A stretch of 64,000 nucleotides of DNA from Linum tenue (GCA_946122785.1 CAMGYJ010000005.1:63004200-63068199); one strand, 5' to 3'; shown: positions 1 through 11,240, numbered from the stretch's first letter. A program made the numbers and translations. The notes: generated by a model from the letters alone, not told the origin.

Positions 1-357
1 AGTCATTAGCTGCATGACTTTGATACCATACACCCCCTTCAGGGGCGTATTAAATTGCCACAAATGCCAAAGAGAAACGGGAATAAAAAGTATACAATTA
101 TGCCCGAATCACTCCCCCACACTTCGACGTTTGATTGTTCCCAAGCAAACCATTTCACACAAGGTAATATCTCAACCTAACCAAATGCTTTGGGGACAAA
201 TCAATGTCCATAAAGTGACGAATCTCAATGGCTATTGGCAATTAACACATTGACCGTTGCAAGAAATACTGACATCCACCATAAACGACATTCGAGGTCA
301 GCAAAAAGGGCAAATAAAAAGTTCTCACATTGTTCATGAATCAATTCAAGTCTCAAC
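1..357 (-). mobile_element. Athila-type family B remnant (LTR edge plus 3' internal region)
   Basis: The sequence up to base 111 ends like the family B LTR (CCCGAATCA). It is followed at 112-124 by the polypurine tract complement CTCCCCCACACTT, and then by noncoding sequence resembling 25317-25560 of the intact family B element. Element sense is the minus strand. There is no coding sequence. The left side is cut by the window edge, and the right side changes abruptly into an inverted LTR piece. Confidence 0.6.
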
Positions 358-777
358 AAGATCACTTAGACTTGGTGAGTGAATCGATCCCATGACAAAT
401 CGATCGCTAGTGAATTGAGTCCAGGACAAATCGATCACTAGTTGCTCACCCCCGCGGTTCACAACCACCTACGCCACACGACTTCATTAAATTCAACGAG
501 TCATGGTAGCTAGTTAGGGGGAAGCAACCCCTGGGTGAAGCTCCCTTAGTTAGAAATTTTCTTTATTTACTTTTCTTTGCTTGTTTAGTTTGTAGCTTTC
601 TTAGTTTGAAAACCCAAAAAACCGTTTTGCAAGATAACAACTTAAGGGATTGAAGTAGGGGTACATGGACTGGCCAGGGTTGACAATTTAAATACTTGCT
701 TTATACTGCACCCGGCTAGAGTTTAAAAACTTGGGCTCTAGTTAGGATTAATTTGTGGTGTAGTTTCGTGCGAGTCA
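358..777 (+). mobile_element. Inverted fragment of a family B LTR
   Basis: Read as reverse complement, this matches the outer part of the family B LTR at 23581-23990, including its GATCGATTTGTCACG-type repeats and the terminal block ending GAGTCA at 777. The fragment lies in the opposite orientation to the neighbouring 1-357 remnant, so the two were joined by an inversion or by separate insertions. No primer binding site follows position 777. Confidence 0.7.
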
Positions 778-1309
778 CTTTGGTTACTCCATTTACCTTC
801 TAAGCTCAGATTTTTCATTTTGAAGAGCACAAAGAATGCAATTGCAATGAGAGTATAACTGTTTAAACACAAGTGTGCACCAAGTCGAGTTGGCCCAATC
901 TGTGAGGAACGAGAGGAATTTGTTATGTATTGCTCGTTCCGTCGCCTCAAGGTGAGTGAAATCTCGTCCATCCTAGAAACCTCGAATCTCTTCCCCTCTG
1001 TTGACTCTCAATTTGATGATTTGTTTTTCAACCTTAGAGAAATTACTTAGGTTAACCAATTTACCATGATTAATTGTTGTTAATGGAATATATGGATGGC
1101 TCGGACTTATCTCGTCTTCAAAAATAGTTCTTTCTCCCTGTCCGCTACGACAAGTTTAGCTAATAGAGATTTCAAAAGTTTAGACGAATCTAGGAATTGT
1201 GTTACCATGGATTCTGCTTCTATAGTATTTAATTTTCCATCTCAGCATGGGAATTCCCGCTTGATTTCCAAACCACCTCTTGGACCTTTCTGTAAAGTTG
1301 TGCACTGTA
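778..1309. other. Unassigned sequence
   Basis: I see no domain, RNA gene, terminal repeat or convincing ORF here. The 110-codon plus-strand ORF at 1096-1428 has no recognisable motif at its start and runs into the RNase H-like relic. Confidence 0.4.
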
Positions 1310-1690
1310 ATGGTCATTTGTTTTTTAAGCACAGGTGGCGGTATCTGGATTTGCTATTGTTAACTCCAATGGTCAGGTTGTCGATAGCAGGGTTGAGAAA
1401 TTATTTTCTTCCTATCCGATTTAGGTGAAAGCATATGCTATTCTCAATTCACTAGGTCTTACTGCTCAGAATCCCTTTCGAACATGCATATGCGATTGCG
1501 AGCATTTGACGATTTCGTTGAAATAGGATCTAAGTCTTTAGCCTTGACAATGTCGAGCAACTCTTTCTCGTGTTAGTTCCATTCTCCGTGTGGCTCCTTA
1601 GCTTTCGGTTAATTTCATTCCTGGGCAATTAGCTCGTTGGCTGATTGGGTTGCGTGCAACTGTCGACATCATTTACTTTCTAGAAAATCC
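1310..1690 (+). pseudogene. RNase H-like relic, probably from a LINE
   Basis: With several stops, the plus strand reads as a worn RNase H-type domain. A segment like GFAIVNSNGQVVDSRVEKLF looks like the first strands of the RNase H tail in plant non-LTR elements. A later PGQLARWLI resembles the usual N-x-(L/V)-A-D-W ending. It is interrupted after about 40 codons. The assignment rests on pattern memory only and could be wrong; an old nuclear RNase H-like gene fragment is the alternative. Confidence 0.35.
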
Positions 1691-2090
1691 AGATAATAGG
1701 TAGGAGCATTAACAAACAAGTGAAGGTACCATGCTCGATCACCAACTCACTTGTTGGAAATTGGAATGGCCCTATGGCTATTTTAGGAAGAGAGAAATTT
1801 TGGCTTAACAAGTTCTTTCCGAACTCAATTGTCCTTTATCGATTTCAAGCTTCTTTGAATTTTGTGGTTCGTGCCAATGAAAAAATTAAATTAATTTTTT
1901 TTAGATAGGGTAGTGCATTGTATATAAAACATCTTTCTCTCTCACATTGACTATTGAGAAGTAGTTGCTCCATAAAAATTGAGTATATAATTGTCTACAA
2001 TTGAACCCCATACCAATTCCTCATGTTTGCTAGGCAAAAACTTGTCGTTGGGTATAAAACTTACACATGTCACAATACCTATATTTGAGT
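1691..2090. other. AT-rich intergenic stretch
   Basis: Nothing recognisable. The 62-codon ORF at 1720-1908 has no features that suggest a gene. Confidence 0.4.
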
Positions 2091-2093
2091 TTA

Positions 2094-2449
2094 GGGCTCG
2101 TTTGCTTGTTGGATTTGAAAATGAAGGTTTTGAGTTTTAAAAATCTTTGGATTTATGATGGATTTGTTGCATCATGGATTTGGAAGAGTACATTGTTTGT
2201 TTAGTTGATTTTTTATCATGGATTTGTGATGGATTTGTCTCACATTTTTTCCTTCTATTGTCAAATCCCAAATAAAATATGGGATTTACAAATCCGTGGG
2301 GTCCACGGATTTGGATCTAAAAAAGGGGTCGAAATTCGTGGACCCCACAGATTTGTGTCCCTCAACAAACAAAGGATTTGTGTCAACTCCATGATGCTTG
2401 GGATTTGGGTTCCAAATCCATCACCCAAATCCCACAAGCAAACGACCCC
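2094..2449. mobile_element. Tourist-like (PIF/Harbinger) MITE
   Basis: A 356-bp non-coding unit is bounded by inverted repeats GGGCTCGTTTGCTTG (left) and GGGGTCGTTTGCTTG (reverse complement of the right end), with one mismatch in 15. It is flanked by the 3-bp duplication TTA at 2091-2093 and 2450-2452, the PIF/Harbinger hallmark. The interior is full of GGATTTG/CAAATCC words and can fold on itself. Confidence 0.8.
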
Positions 2450-2546
2450 TTAGTTACATGAATTGTCAATATTATGAGTAAATCACATATTAGAAGAAAA
2501 AAATTGAAGTGATAGATAACTTCGATACTAGACTCGACGATAACTC

Positions 2547-3031
2547 TGTTGGATGAATAGCTTTGAAAAGTTATAAATGAAATTCCTAATTAATTATCCA
2601 GTATTTTCCCATAATACATAAATAAGATGGATAATTAATAAAAGGAATATTATGGAGATAATTAGGATTAATTATCTTAATAGATTATATTTTAACTATG
2701 GGAGTAATTATCTCCCTAATTAAAATGTGACTTATTCCCAAAGAAAGAGGGAATATTATGGGTTATCTTCTCCTATAAATAGCAGACCCCCAGACCCGCT
2801 AAAGATACCTCAGATAGCATAAACACGAGAAAGAGAGTGAGTTCATAGAGCTCCGGTTTTCGCACAAAACCGCTGACCAAATCGAAAGAGTGGCTGTTTT
2901 ATCCTGGAGGCGACCGACTGATAGTGTGTTGTGCGAATAACGAGGCAGTGCCGCGAACGTCTTAAAGAGAGCAACCTAATCCGCGACTCAGCCAGATCGA
3001 TAACCTAATTTTTCCTGTTCGATTTCTAACA
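2547..3031 (+). repeat. Copia 1 left (5') LTR
   Basis: Starts TGTTGGATGAATAG and ends TTCTAACA. A TATA box, TATAAAT, lies at 2774-2780 and is followed by a leader rich in GAGA. The preceding AACTC is the target duplication. Confidence 0.88.
2774..2780 (+). promoter_or_regulatory. TATA box of copia 1 left LTR
   Basis: TATAAAT sits at the expected U3/R position. The right LTR has the same sequence at 8585-8591. Confidence 0.6.
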
Positions 3032-3503
3032 ATTTTAAGACGCTCGGTTGCTGTTTATGTATACCGAACAGGATGCCGATACTGACTAGATCAATTACTA
3101 TCGTCATTTGCTCGGAAAAAAGGGGACTGTTGCACTGTGTCCGCGATGCAACACATTTGTATTTCTGTTCCCAGATCGATCGCGATATGAGTGCTCCTTC
3201 TGCAGTCTCAAATCGCCGATTGCGTTCTTCTTCCTCCCCGAATCGGAGACCCAGAGGCCACAACCCAGATGGGAAGTCCCACCTCTCCTTCGTCTTCCTT
3301 GCAGGAACCAGCAAATGCTCCAATTGGCTTCTTCTGCTCAAGCAGCGCTGTTTCTTCATTGGTGTAACGAAGTTGTTATTCCGCTCGACGCGTGGTGTGG
3401 TGTCCGAGTACAACTCATGCAGCTCCACCAGGCCGCGCGGCTTCCACCGCATCGTTGCTGACACCTTCGTCAAGTCGGTCGCCGCCACCTCTTTTCTTTT
3501 CAT
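2988..3503 (-). other. Unidentified GC-rich segment inside copia 1
   Basis: The minus strand is open for 171 codons, partly within the left LTR. A plus-strand frame (3073-3507) is open too. The GC content and open frames contrast with the AT-rich decayed copia sequence downstream, so this may be captured gene sequence. I recognise no domain and cannot decide the coding strand. Confidence 0.25.
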
Positions 3504-3673
3504 ATGAGCTCACCAAGAGCGGAATTGAAAAAAGTTGACCCACGCACCAATTCGGTGTCACGGAAGCAAACGCTAGCCGGTGGTCAGAGTTCCGTGAATA
3601 CAAAGTAAAGAGGAGGTTTCTCTGTTTCTCTCGTCTTCTTGTTTTCTCTATCTTTCTATTTCCGTCTCCGGAA

Positions 3674-3858
3674 ATGGATTTCACGGAAGGCGTCGGGGAG
3701 AGCAGTTCTCCGCCAAGGAGCTTCAGGAGTTTCAGTAATTATGATGCCAGGAACGACGTCTTCAATCGCCGGCTTGAGAATGGCTACGACGAGGCCATAT
3801 CATACCCCGATATCTTCCGCCTTCGCCTCGATGCGCGTTTCAATTGCCTTCCTGCTAG
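3674..3858 (+). pseudogene. Captured exon resembling the N-terminus of an ACT-domain STY-type kinase
   Basis: The frame from ATG 3674 encodes a Ser/Pro-rich start followed by NDVFNRRLENGYDEA and a segment ending RFNCLPAR. This resembles the conserved stretch just before the ACT domain of plant Raf-like STY kinases, which has an F-N-R-L-P-A-R-type motif. The exon stops at GCTAG followed by a good donor GTATCT at 3859, so it looks copied from genomic DNA with its intron and not from mRNA. It lies inside copia 1 and is not part of the pol frame. The family match is from memory; an unrelated gene is possible. Confidence 0.35.
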
Positions 3859-4279
3859 GTATCTAATTTGTGTTTGTGATCATGGCGACAGCTTTTCCCT
3901 CGCCGTTCGCTTTCCTTTGTTGTTACTGGTCTAGGAAGGGTGGAGGATATCCGCCCAGGTGACATGAAGTCGGGATGGTGGATTCAGCTCAAACAGAGAA
4001 GCTATGTGTGGTAGTAATTATTCGCTACAAAATCAAATGGCGATGAGCTCTCAATATTTTGAGGTAAGAACTAAAACTTTCTTCATGAATCATTTATGAA
4101 TGGCAAAATTATGATTTATGACGTAGCTTTGAGCATGAAATTGAGAAACCTATTAAATGCTAGAGAAGAAACTAGAACTGATGATAGTTTGACATTGATA
4201 TATGTCATTCTCAATAATTAGAGTACAATTTTGTGTACATATTGTGGGTAAATCCATTATTAACAAAATGAAATTATTG

Positions 4280-4722
4280 GAGTCTAATAAGACTTAGAAT
4301 CTTGTAGAGCTACCTCTTGGCTATAAAGCCTTGGGTATTATATCGATGGAATCCAACAAGATTCAGCCTTTTTATAGAGTTGCCTTCTTGAAATAAATCC
4401 ATAGGTAATTAATGGATTCTTAAAAGAAAAACTGAAACATGACGGTTTAGTTTATGAGTATAATGATCGCCTAGTAGCTAAGGCTTTAGGTGAAGAGGAA
4501 AAATTGTAGATTTCTTTGATATCTATTCACCAATATGTAGAATAACAACCATCATACGGATGTTAAACTTCGTTTGTGAATGGTGACTCAGATAAAAAAA
4601 TCTGCATGAACCAACCTAAGAAGTTGTTATTCTTGAACATGCTTCTGGAGTCTATGGTTAGACAAATCATGATAAGATTTTAAACAGACTCTAAAAGGTC
4701 ATGAATAATCTGGTTCTTCATT
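4280..4722 (+). pseudogene. Copia 1 reverse transcriptase relic, 5' half
   Basis: With stops and shifts, the plus strand still shows copia RT landmarks in order: a W-E-L-x-L-P-x-G-type start (4290-4330), YNDRLVAKALGEEE (about 4458-4500), and remains of the G-D-x-D-x-x-I-x-M-N-Q-P segment near 4580-4620. It is broken by an inserted retroposon whose 15-bp target duplication starts at 4708. Not functional. Confidence 0.7.
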
Positions 4723-6018
4723 TTTTTTTTCCAAGGCAAGCCCAAAGGGCATGGGACAAAGACGCGACTCAGATACAATAAGGACTCCAAAATAAATGCG
4801 GTAATCCGTAAGCAAGCGGATTCCCGATGAAAGAGCCGGTTATAGCCACTACATGGGCAGCTCTGTTACAGCTCCGAGGAGCAAAAGACTCGACACTGAC
4901 TCAAGAAAAGAGAAAAAAGAGAGCACTTCCTCCAAGACAGCTCCTCCTCGAGAGTGTGTAGCATTCTGATAACCAGTTGATAATTTCCTCAAAAGAAAAA
5001 CCAAGAAATTATAAGTAAATCACCATTTAGTAGGCATCATTAATACCATGAAAATATACAAAGAGCAAAAGACCTTAACTGATACACTGATGAGGGGATT
5101 GCACTTCCTTCATGTTTTCCTTTAACCTGATCAATCCGAAAGGGATCCACTAAAGTGCTAGAAATCTCTATCCAACGAGATTAAAGTCTATCATTGAGAC
5201 AAAGTCGGAAATACCGAATATACCACATCGAAGATGCGATTCAACGATTCAGAGAAAATAAATAATAGGAAATAAATAATATAAATATACAAAATAAATT
5301 ATAGTCCCCTTAGATAAGGGAAATAAATGAAATTTTTAAATAATGAAGGTAACTAAAAGGTTCTAATATTAATGACCATGATTTGACACCTCGATAGATA
5401 AAGTAAAAGGTATTTCAACAGGAAAAAAAGTCCCACATTTAATATCATATATTTGAAATTAAATAAAATAAGTGAAGAGGCTATAAATGAGGATAATCAA
5501 ATACCCAAATTAACTTACAAAATAAATACAATTTAAAACAACATCCTAAAAATCAGGAATAAATAAAAGAAACCGGTTGTTGCCCATAAAATTAATTAAT
5601 AAGAGGCATTAAGAGCTATTCGGGATAATAAAATGATTTTCAAATTCCAATAGGGGTGTAATGGATTGAAAAAATTCTAATTGTCTTACCCGATGCGGTG
5701 ATTGAGGAGGTACTAAAGAAGCTATAAAAGCATAGAGAATAAAATAGGGGGTAATTAACAATAATTAGGAAGGTCATTAAATCATTTAAAAATTATGAGC
5801 ATGATACTTACCCGTAATGAAATTCATTTAATGAGAAATGTGGTTGAACCCATAATCTGCTCCGGCGTGATTACAGGACCGCCAGCCTTACCGTAAACCT
5901 TGGGAGGCGGCGGCCGGAGGAGAGCACAGAACTCGAGAGAGACGGCTAAGCCGTAACTAAACAACGACCAGAGCAAGAGAGACCAGCTCACGGATCAGCA
6001 ATGGCGACAGTCCAACAT

Positions 6019-6098
6019 GAAGCAGCTCATCTCGATTCAGCTCAGTCAAGAACAGTTATGATTTCATCTCGATTCAGCTCAGTCAAGAACAGCTTCGA
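6019..6098. repeat. Short tandem duplication
   Basis: A unit of about 40 bp containing CTCGATTCAGCTCAGTCAAG occurs twice in tandem inside the retroposed insertion. Confidence 0.6.
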
Positions 6099-6399
6099 CA
6101 CCATATATATTCAAATACACTAATCACTAAGTTCAAGATTACCTTTCACTAAAATAAACCAAGATCAATATTATCTTCATCCTATTGTTCAACCCAGATA
6201 TAACTTTCAGCAGTCCAACAATCACCAATCGAAAAACGGTAAACTTATGAGGTCTTCATTGGTCCATCAACAAAGCACATTGCACAATCTTTTTTTATTA
6301 TGCCAGCACGCAATCTGTTATAGTTTTTAGCTCGTCCGCCAACAAAAGAGAAGTACATTCTGTTAAAAATCCTGAAGAGTACTATGCACATTGCACAAG

Positions 6400-6684
6400 T
6401 CAAGAAAGATTAAACAAGAATATCCAACAAGCAATAGTCATACAGACATGCAAGCTCCTATCAAAGAATAGCAGAAGCAAGAGCCAAGAAGCCATACCTG
6501 GGGCTCGGATTTCCAATATGCATTCTTTCATAGGCATTTGAGCACAAATAAGCATCATATCGTACCTCTTGGCGGAGAAAAGAATCTTCTTTGTTGCTGG
6601 AAACCCGACGGTGTGGTGGCCGGAGAAGAAGATCGGATCCGGCTTTTGATTTTCGTCGCTAAAAATTCCGATGTATTCATACAT
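6400..6684 (-). pseudogene. Gene-start-like ORF in the retroposed insertion
   Basis: A 94-codon minus-strand frame starts MYEYIGIFSDENQKPDPIFF. It is preceded by an AT-rich leader and has donor-like sites inside (AAGAG then GTACGA at about 6560; CCCAG then GTATGG at about 6500). If spliced there, the coding part is only about 40 codons before the first donor. No family recognised. A parallel frame (6555-6743) is also open. Confidence 0.25.
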
Positions 6685-6851
6685 TTATTATTGCTTATAT
6701 ATATATATACCCCAAAATGAAGACTGCAAGGAACACACGACAACTAATTATAATATAATAATTAAATAAGAGAGATAGGGAAGAAATGATTTGGAGGACA
6801 GAGGGCGAGATTTCAGAGCCAAAAAACAACCAACCAAGCTGGTTCTACTTT

Positions 6852-7110
6852 ATCTGGTTCTTCATTGGTTTTAATGAAAGTGACAAGTGCATTTTCTACA
6901 AGTTTTAGAATGACACGTGCACTATGAATGACATGTTGATCTTTGGTACAAAGACTCATGATGTGAAAAACCATGTTTGAGAATTTCGAATGATATGGAT
7001 GAAGCTTGTGTAAGCTAGGACATCCATGCAACTATGACAATGAAATAGATTTTCTCTATATCAGTTTAACTACAAAGTTAAGATCTAAAAGAAATACAAG
7101 TTGTATGCCT
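6852..7110 (+). pseudogene. Copia 1 reverse transcriptase relic, 3' half
   Basis: This continues the RT after the retroposon. NESDKCIFYKF is followed by a worn catalytic region NDMLIFGTKTHDVKN, which corresponds to the Y-V-D-D-M-L-I-F-G block with the Y-V-D part lost. Several frameshifts. Not functional. Confidence 0.7.
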
Positions 7111-7369
7111 GCATAAACGGTTGATGATCCTAGTGTAAATATTGAAAACGGTGTGAGAAACTAAGAAAGTTAGAATATACTAGCATCGATAGTCTGCGTG
7201 AGGCAGCTCATAAACATGAGACCCGATTTAGTGAGGGTACTTAGCAGACTTATTGATTGTACTAGGATGAAGCATTGAAATGCTAGTAAAAGGGGTCATG
7301 AGACACCTTAAGAGAACAACAAACCTAGATATAAGTTATCAACGGTTTCTTGTTGTATTGGTAGGGTAT

Positions 7370-8342
7370 ATTGATGCGGACGAGAATACCCTATAGAGGA
7401 CTCCAATGCATCCAGTGGGCATGTTTTGAACATCGCTGGAAGAGTTATGTCTTGGAAGTCTAAGAAGTAAACGATCTTGACTCAATCAACTAAGAAATCA
7501 AAAATTATAGAACTAGCAATGGCTAGTAAAGAGGAAAGTTGATTGAGAGGGTCACTACTAGAGATTCCCTTATGGGAAAGACCGATCCCTCCGGTAGTAG
7601 AGTCATTGTGATAGCACCGCAACTATTATAAAAGAAGGGAACCGGTTCTAGAATGAAAAGAGACGACAAATTCGTCGTAAGCACAGTAATGTAAGAGAAC
7701 TCCTAACGATAGGAGCAATGAGGGTGGATCCTGTAAGGTCCTAAAAGAATCTAGCTGATCCTTTAACGAAAGGAAAACCTAGAGAGGAAAGTCCAAAAAA
7801 CCATGAGGGGTATGGGACTTATGCCTACCGAACCACGGACTACAAGTGATCGTAACCCGACCCAATAGACTAGAGATCCCAAGAAATTGGTTCAATAGGT
7901 AATAACAAGTCATGAGTAGTATGCAAAAAGTTCATGCATAGTGAAGCATGAATCCCAAAGCAATGGAGGTTGAGTTAACAACTCTTAATAAGATCTATAC
8001 CCTATGTGGGGCGGAGTACTTTGCTCAGGGGGTACTCCTGATAGACTCACCTATGTGAATGTGGGAGTGGGGCCGCTCCCTATGGAACTTTGGAGGCATA
8101 AAGTTACTAGAGTGTTCACTAAACCGGGATAACGTGCATGGCCATAAACGCACGGCCTATGAGAGAATATCACTCAGTGAAAAGATCCGGTGTGCTACAT
8201 TGTCTGAGATAGGGTTCAAGACTACGAGTCACCCTTATGAAATTGGAAGTGTAACCACTATGCTAAGGTTCAAATCTTCGCGATACCTTAGCTTATGCCC
8301 GATCTTATGAATTTGTTGATGCTCAAGATAGTTTCAAAACTA
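7370..8342 (+). pseudogene. Copia 1 RNase H relic and 3' noncoding region
   Basis: Around 7420-7480 the plus strand shows GRVMSWKSKK, the copia RNase H hallmark. Near 7750-7790 it reads LADPLTKGKPRE, the usual ending of the polyprotein. From about 7800 to 8342 there is only noncoding 3' sequence leading to the polypurine tract. Many stops. Confidence 0.7.
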
Positions 8343-8356
8343 TTCAAGTGGGGGAT

Positions 8357-8841
8357 TGTTGGGATGAATAGCTTTGAAAAGCTATAAATGAAATTCCTAA
8401 TTAATTATCCAGTATTTTCCCATAATACATAAATAAGATGGATAATTAATAAAAGGAATATTATGGAGAAAATTAGGATTAATTATCTTAATAGATTATA
8501 TTTTAATTATGGGAGTAATTATCTCCCTAATTAAAATGTGACTTATTCCCAAAGAAAAAGGGAATATTCTAGGTTTTTTGCTCCTATAAATAGCAGACCC
8601 CCAGACCCTCTAAAGTTACCTCAGAGAGCAGAAATACAAGAAAGAGAGCGAGTTCATAGAGCTCTGGTTTTCGACAAAACCACTGAGCAAATCAAAAGAG
8701 CGGTTGTTTTATCCTGGAGGCGACCGGCTGATAGTCTGTTGTGCGAATAACGAGGTAGTGCCGCGAACGTCTTAAAGAGAGCGACCTAGTCCGCGACTCA
8801 GCTAGATCGGTAACCTAATTTTTCCTGTTCGATTTCTAACA
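8357..8841 (+). repeat. Copia 1 right (3') LTR
   Basis: Direct repeat of 2547-3031 with scattered substitutions and small indels. TATAAAT is at 8585-8591. Followed by the duplication AACTC at 8842-8846. Confidence 0.88.
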
Positions 8842-8846
8842 AACTC

Positions 8847-9286
8847 AGATTATATGAAAAGAGTGAAAAAAATGGAGAAACTTTTTTATCCAAAGGGATC
8901 GTGATGTGATGTTGGTCATTTCCAATGTAGTTAAAATTGCGGTTTAAAACTTAAAAGCTTACCATATAACGTTTAGAGGTCACCAAAATACTTTCGTTTC
9001 CATTTAAAATCGTTAGAATATAAAATCGGACTAAATTGTGCTTTAAAGCTTAGAAGCTTACACTTTTACGCTTCTAGTTCAGCAAAACACTTTACGCTTT
9101 TAGTTCACTAAATGAGTATTCTTTTCATAAAATTAATCATAGAATGCATACGTTAAAGGTAAATCATCAAGATACATATTAGGAACTTGGATGTATTCTA
9201 ATCTTCAATAGAGTAATCTAATTCCCCAGTTAGGCCCTTCCTAAATTCATGAGCATAACGGGGAAGGTGGCTTATTGTAAAGTTCT
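8847..9286. other. AT-rich intergenic sequence
   Basis: No ORF, domain, terminal repeat or RNA gene seen. Confidence 0.5.
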
Positions 9287-9309
9287 ATGTTTATCAAGGT
9301 TGTCAAACC

Positions 9310-9960
9310 AAATTAAGTTATCAAGCCGGTTTATCAAAGAGTTGGAGGTTTAATTGCCAGGTGAGTAGTTGGTATTGGGAAGTCATTGATATCTAATAAA
9401 TTATGCATATATATAACATCTTAAAGACAATCTCAAATTCTCAATACAACCTAAATTTATATATAAATAACAATTAAAGGTGGGGAGTTTCAAATATCTC
9501 CTTTGAACACATTCAGATTAGTGGCACGGTTGGTTGGACAGAGCTTGGTGAGGTGAATCTTTCTGTTTTTATTTTCCAAAAATCTTTCCATTCACAATTC
9601 ACGTGATACAAACCCAGAAACAGAATCTCCAACGAATAACAAAAGTTTTGTTCCAAAAACCCACGAACACTGAAAGAATCCCAAATTTCAATCAGCTCCC
9701 TGGAATCCTTCGAGAAAAATTGAACCCACAAACAACGCAACGGCATCGACCCCTAGCGCCTCGTCGACCACAGCTTTGAAGGTCACCAGTCCGACCGAAT
9801 CATCGGGTATGACGCAGCTATCTTCAACTTACCGGAGTGGCCGAGTGAGGGGAACGGTGCGATGCGTGGAGAGCTGTCGCCGAGAGCTCGGTTCTAGCAT
9901 CGAGAGAAGGGGGATGGGAGTGGCGTGGCGTCCATGTGGGGGAGCTGTCGTCGATGCGGG
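9310..9960. other. Left arm of the outer DNA element
   Basis: Contains a GC-rich stretch (9740-9960) with short open frames on both strands (9776-9994 plus, 9829-10086 minus) but no recognised domain. It may be filler of the non-autonomous element or captured host sequence. Confidence 0.35.
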
Positions 9961-9966
9961 AGAGTC

Positions 9967-10323
9967 TGAGAAGAAAATGAAATTAGAGTTTTGATGAAGG
10001 GTTCTCAACTTGAGACCTTCTGTTTTTTTTATTCCATTATATACACAGACTGTACAGCATGACAAAACAAGGTTTGTGATTAGCAACGGCTAATCAACAG
10101 TAAAGGAAAACAGAAAATCAAAATAACCAATGACATATGTATACGTGGCCAATGATCAACTAACTAAGTTTAAATGTAAACGAAGACTCTCTGGATAGTG
10201 GAACGACGACGTTTCTACTCCAATCTTTGTTTCTGGATAGAAGATGAACGACACCATTCCAATGAAATGTAGTTTCCACTAAGAGAACTTCCTCCTTGGC
10301 TTCTTCTCTTCACTTCAGCAGCA
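9967..10323 (-). repeat. Copia 2 left LTR (3' LTR of the element)
   Basis: Matches about 35962-36323 over blocks such as GGTTCTCAACTTGAGACCTT and GATTAGCAACGGCTAATCAA, with scattered changes. The left edge is uncertain by some tens of bases. In element sense it begins TGCTGCTGAA at 10323. Confidence 0.75.
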
Positions 10324-10325
10324 AG

Positions 10326-10540
10326 TACGTGGGCACTGGGCCGTGCCGCTCACGGGCTAGCACGACACGACACGATTAGAGCACGGCACGAGCACGGGCA
10401 CAAAATAAATGGGCCAGCCCGGCACGAGCACGAATAATTTATGGGCCTTGCCGGGCCTAAACTTCATGGGCACGGGCACGGCATGGTATATAAGTGGGCC
10501 GTGTCGGGCCTAATATTTTCGAGACTTTATTGAGTATAAG
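10326..10540. mobile_element. hAT-like GC-rich terminal fragment
   Basis: Dense GGCACG/CGTGCC/GGGCC words (for example GGGCCGTG, AGCACGGCACGAGCACGG) are typical of the subterminal repeats of a common plant hAT group. An AT-rich interior follows. I cannot find the matching right end or a target duplication, so it is probably truncated. It separates the copia 2 LTR from its polypurine region. Confidence 0.45.
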
Positions 10541-10856
10541 AACGGACATGGTAAGAAAATAATATTTATTTGATAGAAAATAATTATAAAAAGAATTATA
10601 GGTTCAAATATTACAAAACACAAGTAGAAAAATAATTAGTTGTTGTTATTAGAAGTGTCATAAAGATATATACGTAATTACTAACATAAGTAATAATGGA
10701 CAAAGAATTAGACAAAGCCAAATCACACTCGCTATACTTCCAATTTTCTTTTACCCCTTATTTGTTACTTTTCTCAAACAATATCGGTTAATACTATCTT
10801 CTCCCGTCCAATTTTCACATTCTTTTTCATTCTCTCTTTTGTTTTCGTCCTTTTCA
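10541..10856. other. AT-rich sequence left of the copia 2 RNase H
   Basis: Probably the interior of the hAT-like fragment plus copia 2 3' noncoding sequence. No ORF or motif seen. Confidence 0.4.
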
Positions 10857-11240
10857 TTAATCAATGCCAAAATCTTTCAACAAACGAACCAACCATTGAA
10901 TTTCACAGCTGAGAAGAGCCAAAGCTCGATACTCCACATAAAAGAAAGATCGGGAAACTATGCTCTGCTTCTTCCTTTTCCAGCTGATCAAGCTTTTGCC
11001 AAGGAAAGTGCAGAAATAAGTGATTGATCTTGGTGAATCAAGGCAAGTGGCCCGGTCTGGGTCACTGTAACCAAGAAGCTGAATGGCGGATTCATGAGGG
11101 TAAAATAAACCCTGTCTTGGTGAATTCTTAAGATACCTGAAAACATGATGGAGGGCCTTATTATGAACAACAGTAGGCGAATCTTGGAATTGGCACAATT
11201 GCAACACAACAAAGGTTATACCTGGTCTGGTGCTATTTAA
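10857..11240 (-). pseudogene. Copia 2 RNase H
   Basis: A 116-codon frame (11207-10857) carries copia RNase H features in order: YLKNSPRQGLFY, YSDPDRATCLDSPRS (the usual D-A-D-W is changed to D-P-D-R), FLGKSLISWKRKKQ, YRALA and EIQWL. The sequence joins the RT above only through a frame change and stops, so it is not expressed as part of an intact polyprotein. Confidence 0.8.

Larger units (their letters stand above)
4723..6851 (-). mobile_element. Retroposed insertion with poly(A) tail and 15-bp target duplication
   Basis: The 15-bp sequence ATCTGGTTCTTCATT occurs at 4708-4722 and 6852-6866. Directly inside the left copy is a T run (poly(A) on the minus strand). The minus-strand 3' end (about 4731-4900) reads like the tail of a plant LINE RNase H domain (SCNRAAHVVA). 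The rest does not look like LINE ORF2. Its 5' part (6400-6800) looks like a gene start with leader, ATG at 6684 and possible splice donors. It could be a chimeric retroposon, a 5'-transduced LINE, or two superimposed insertions. Confidence 0.6.
2547..8841 (+). mobile_element. Copia 1: decayed Ty1/copia LTR retrotransposon
   Basis: Two 485-bp direct repeats (2547-3031 and 8357-8841) start TGTTGG and end TAACA. The 5-bp duplication AACTC is present at 2542-2546 and 8842-8846. The tract AAGTGGGGGAT precedes the right LTR, giving plus orientation. Internal pol is reduced to relics: reverse transcriptase pieces on both sides of a retroposon at 4723-6851, then RNase H. The LTRs differ at many positions, so the insertion is not recent. 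No copia primer site is visible after the left LTR; unrelated sequence stands there. Confidence 0.88.

Noticed and set aside
9829..10086. 85-codon minus-strand ORF across the copia 2 LTR edge
   Set aside because: It spans two unrelated sequences and has no motif.
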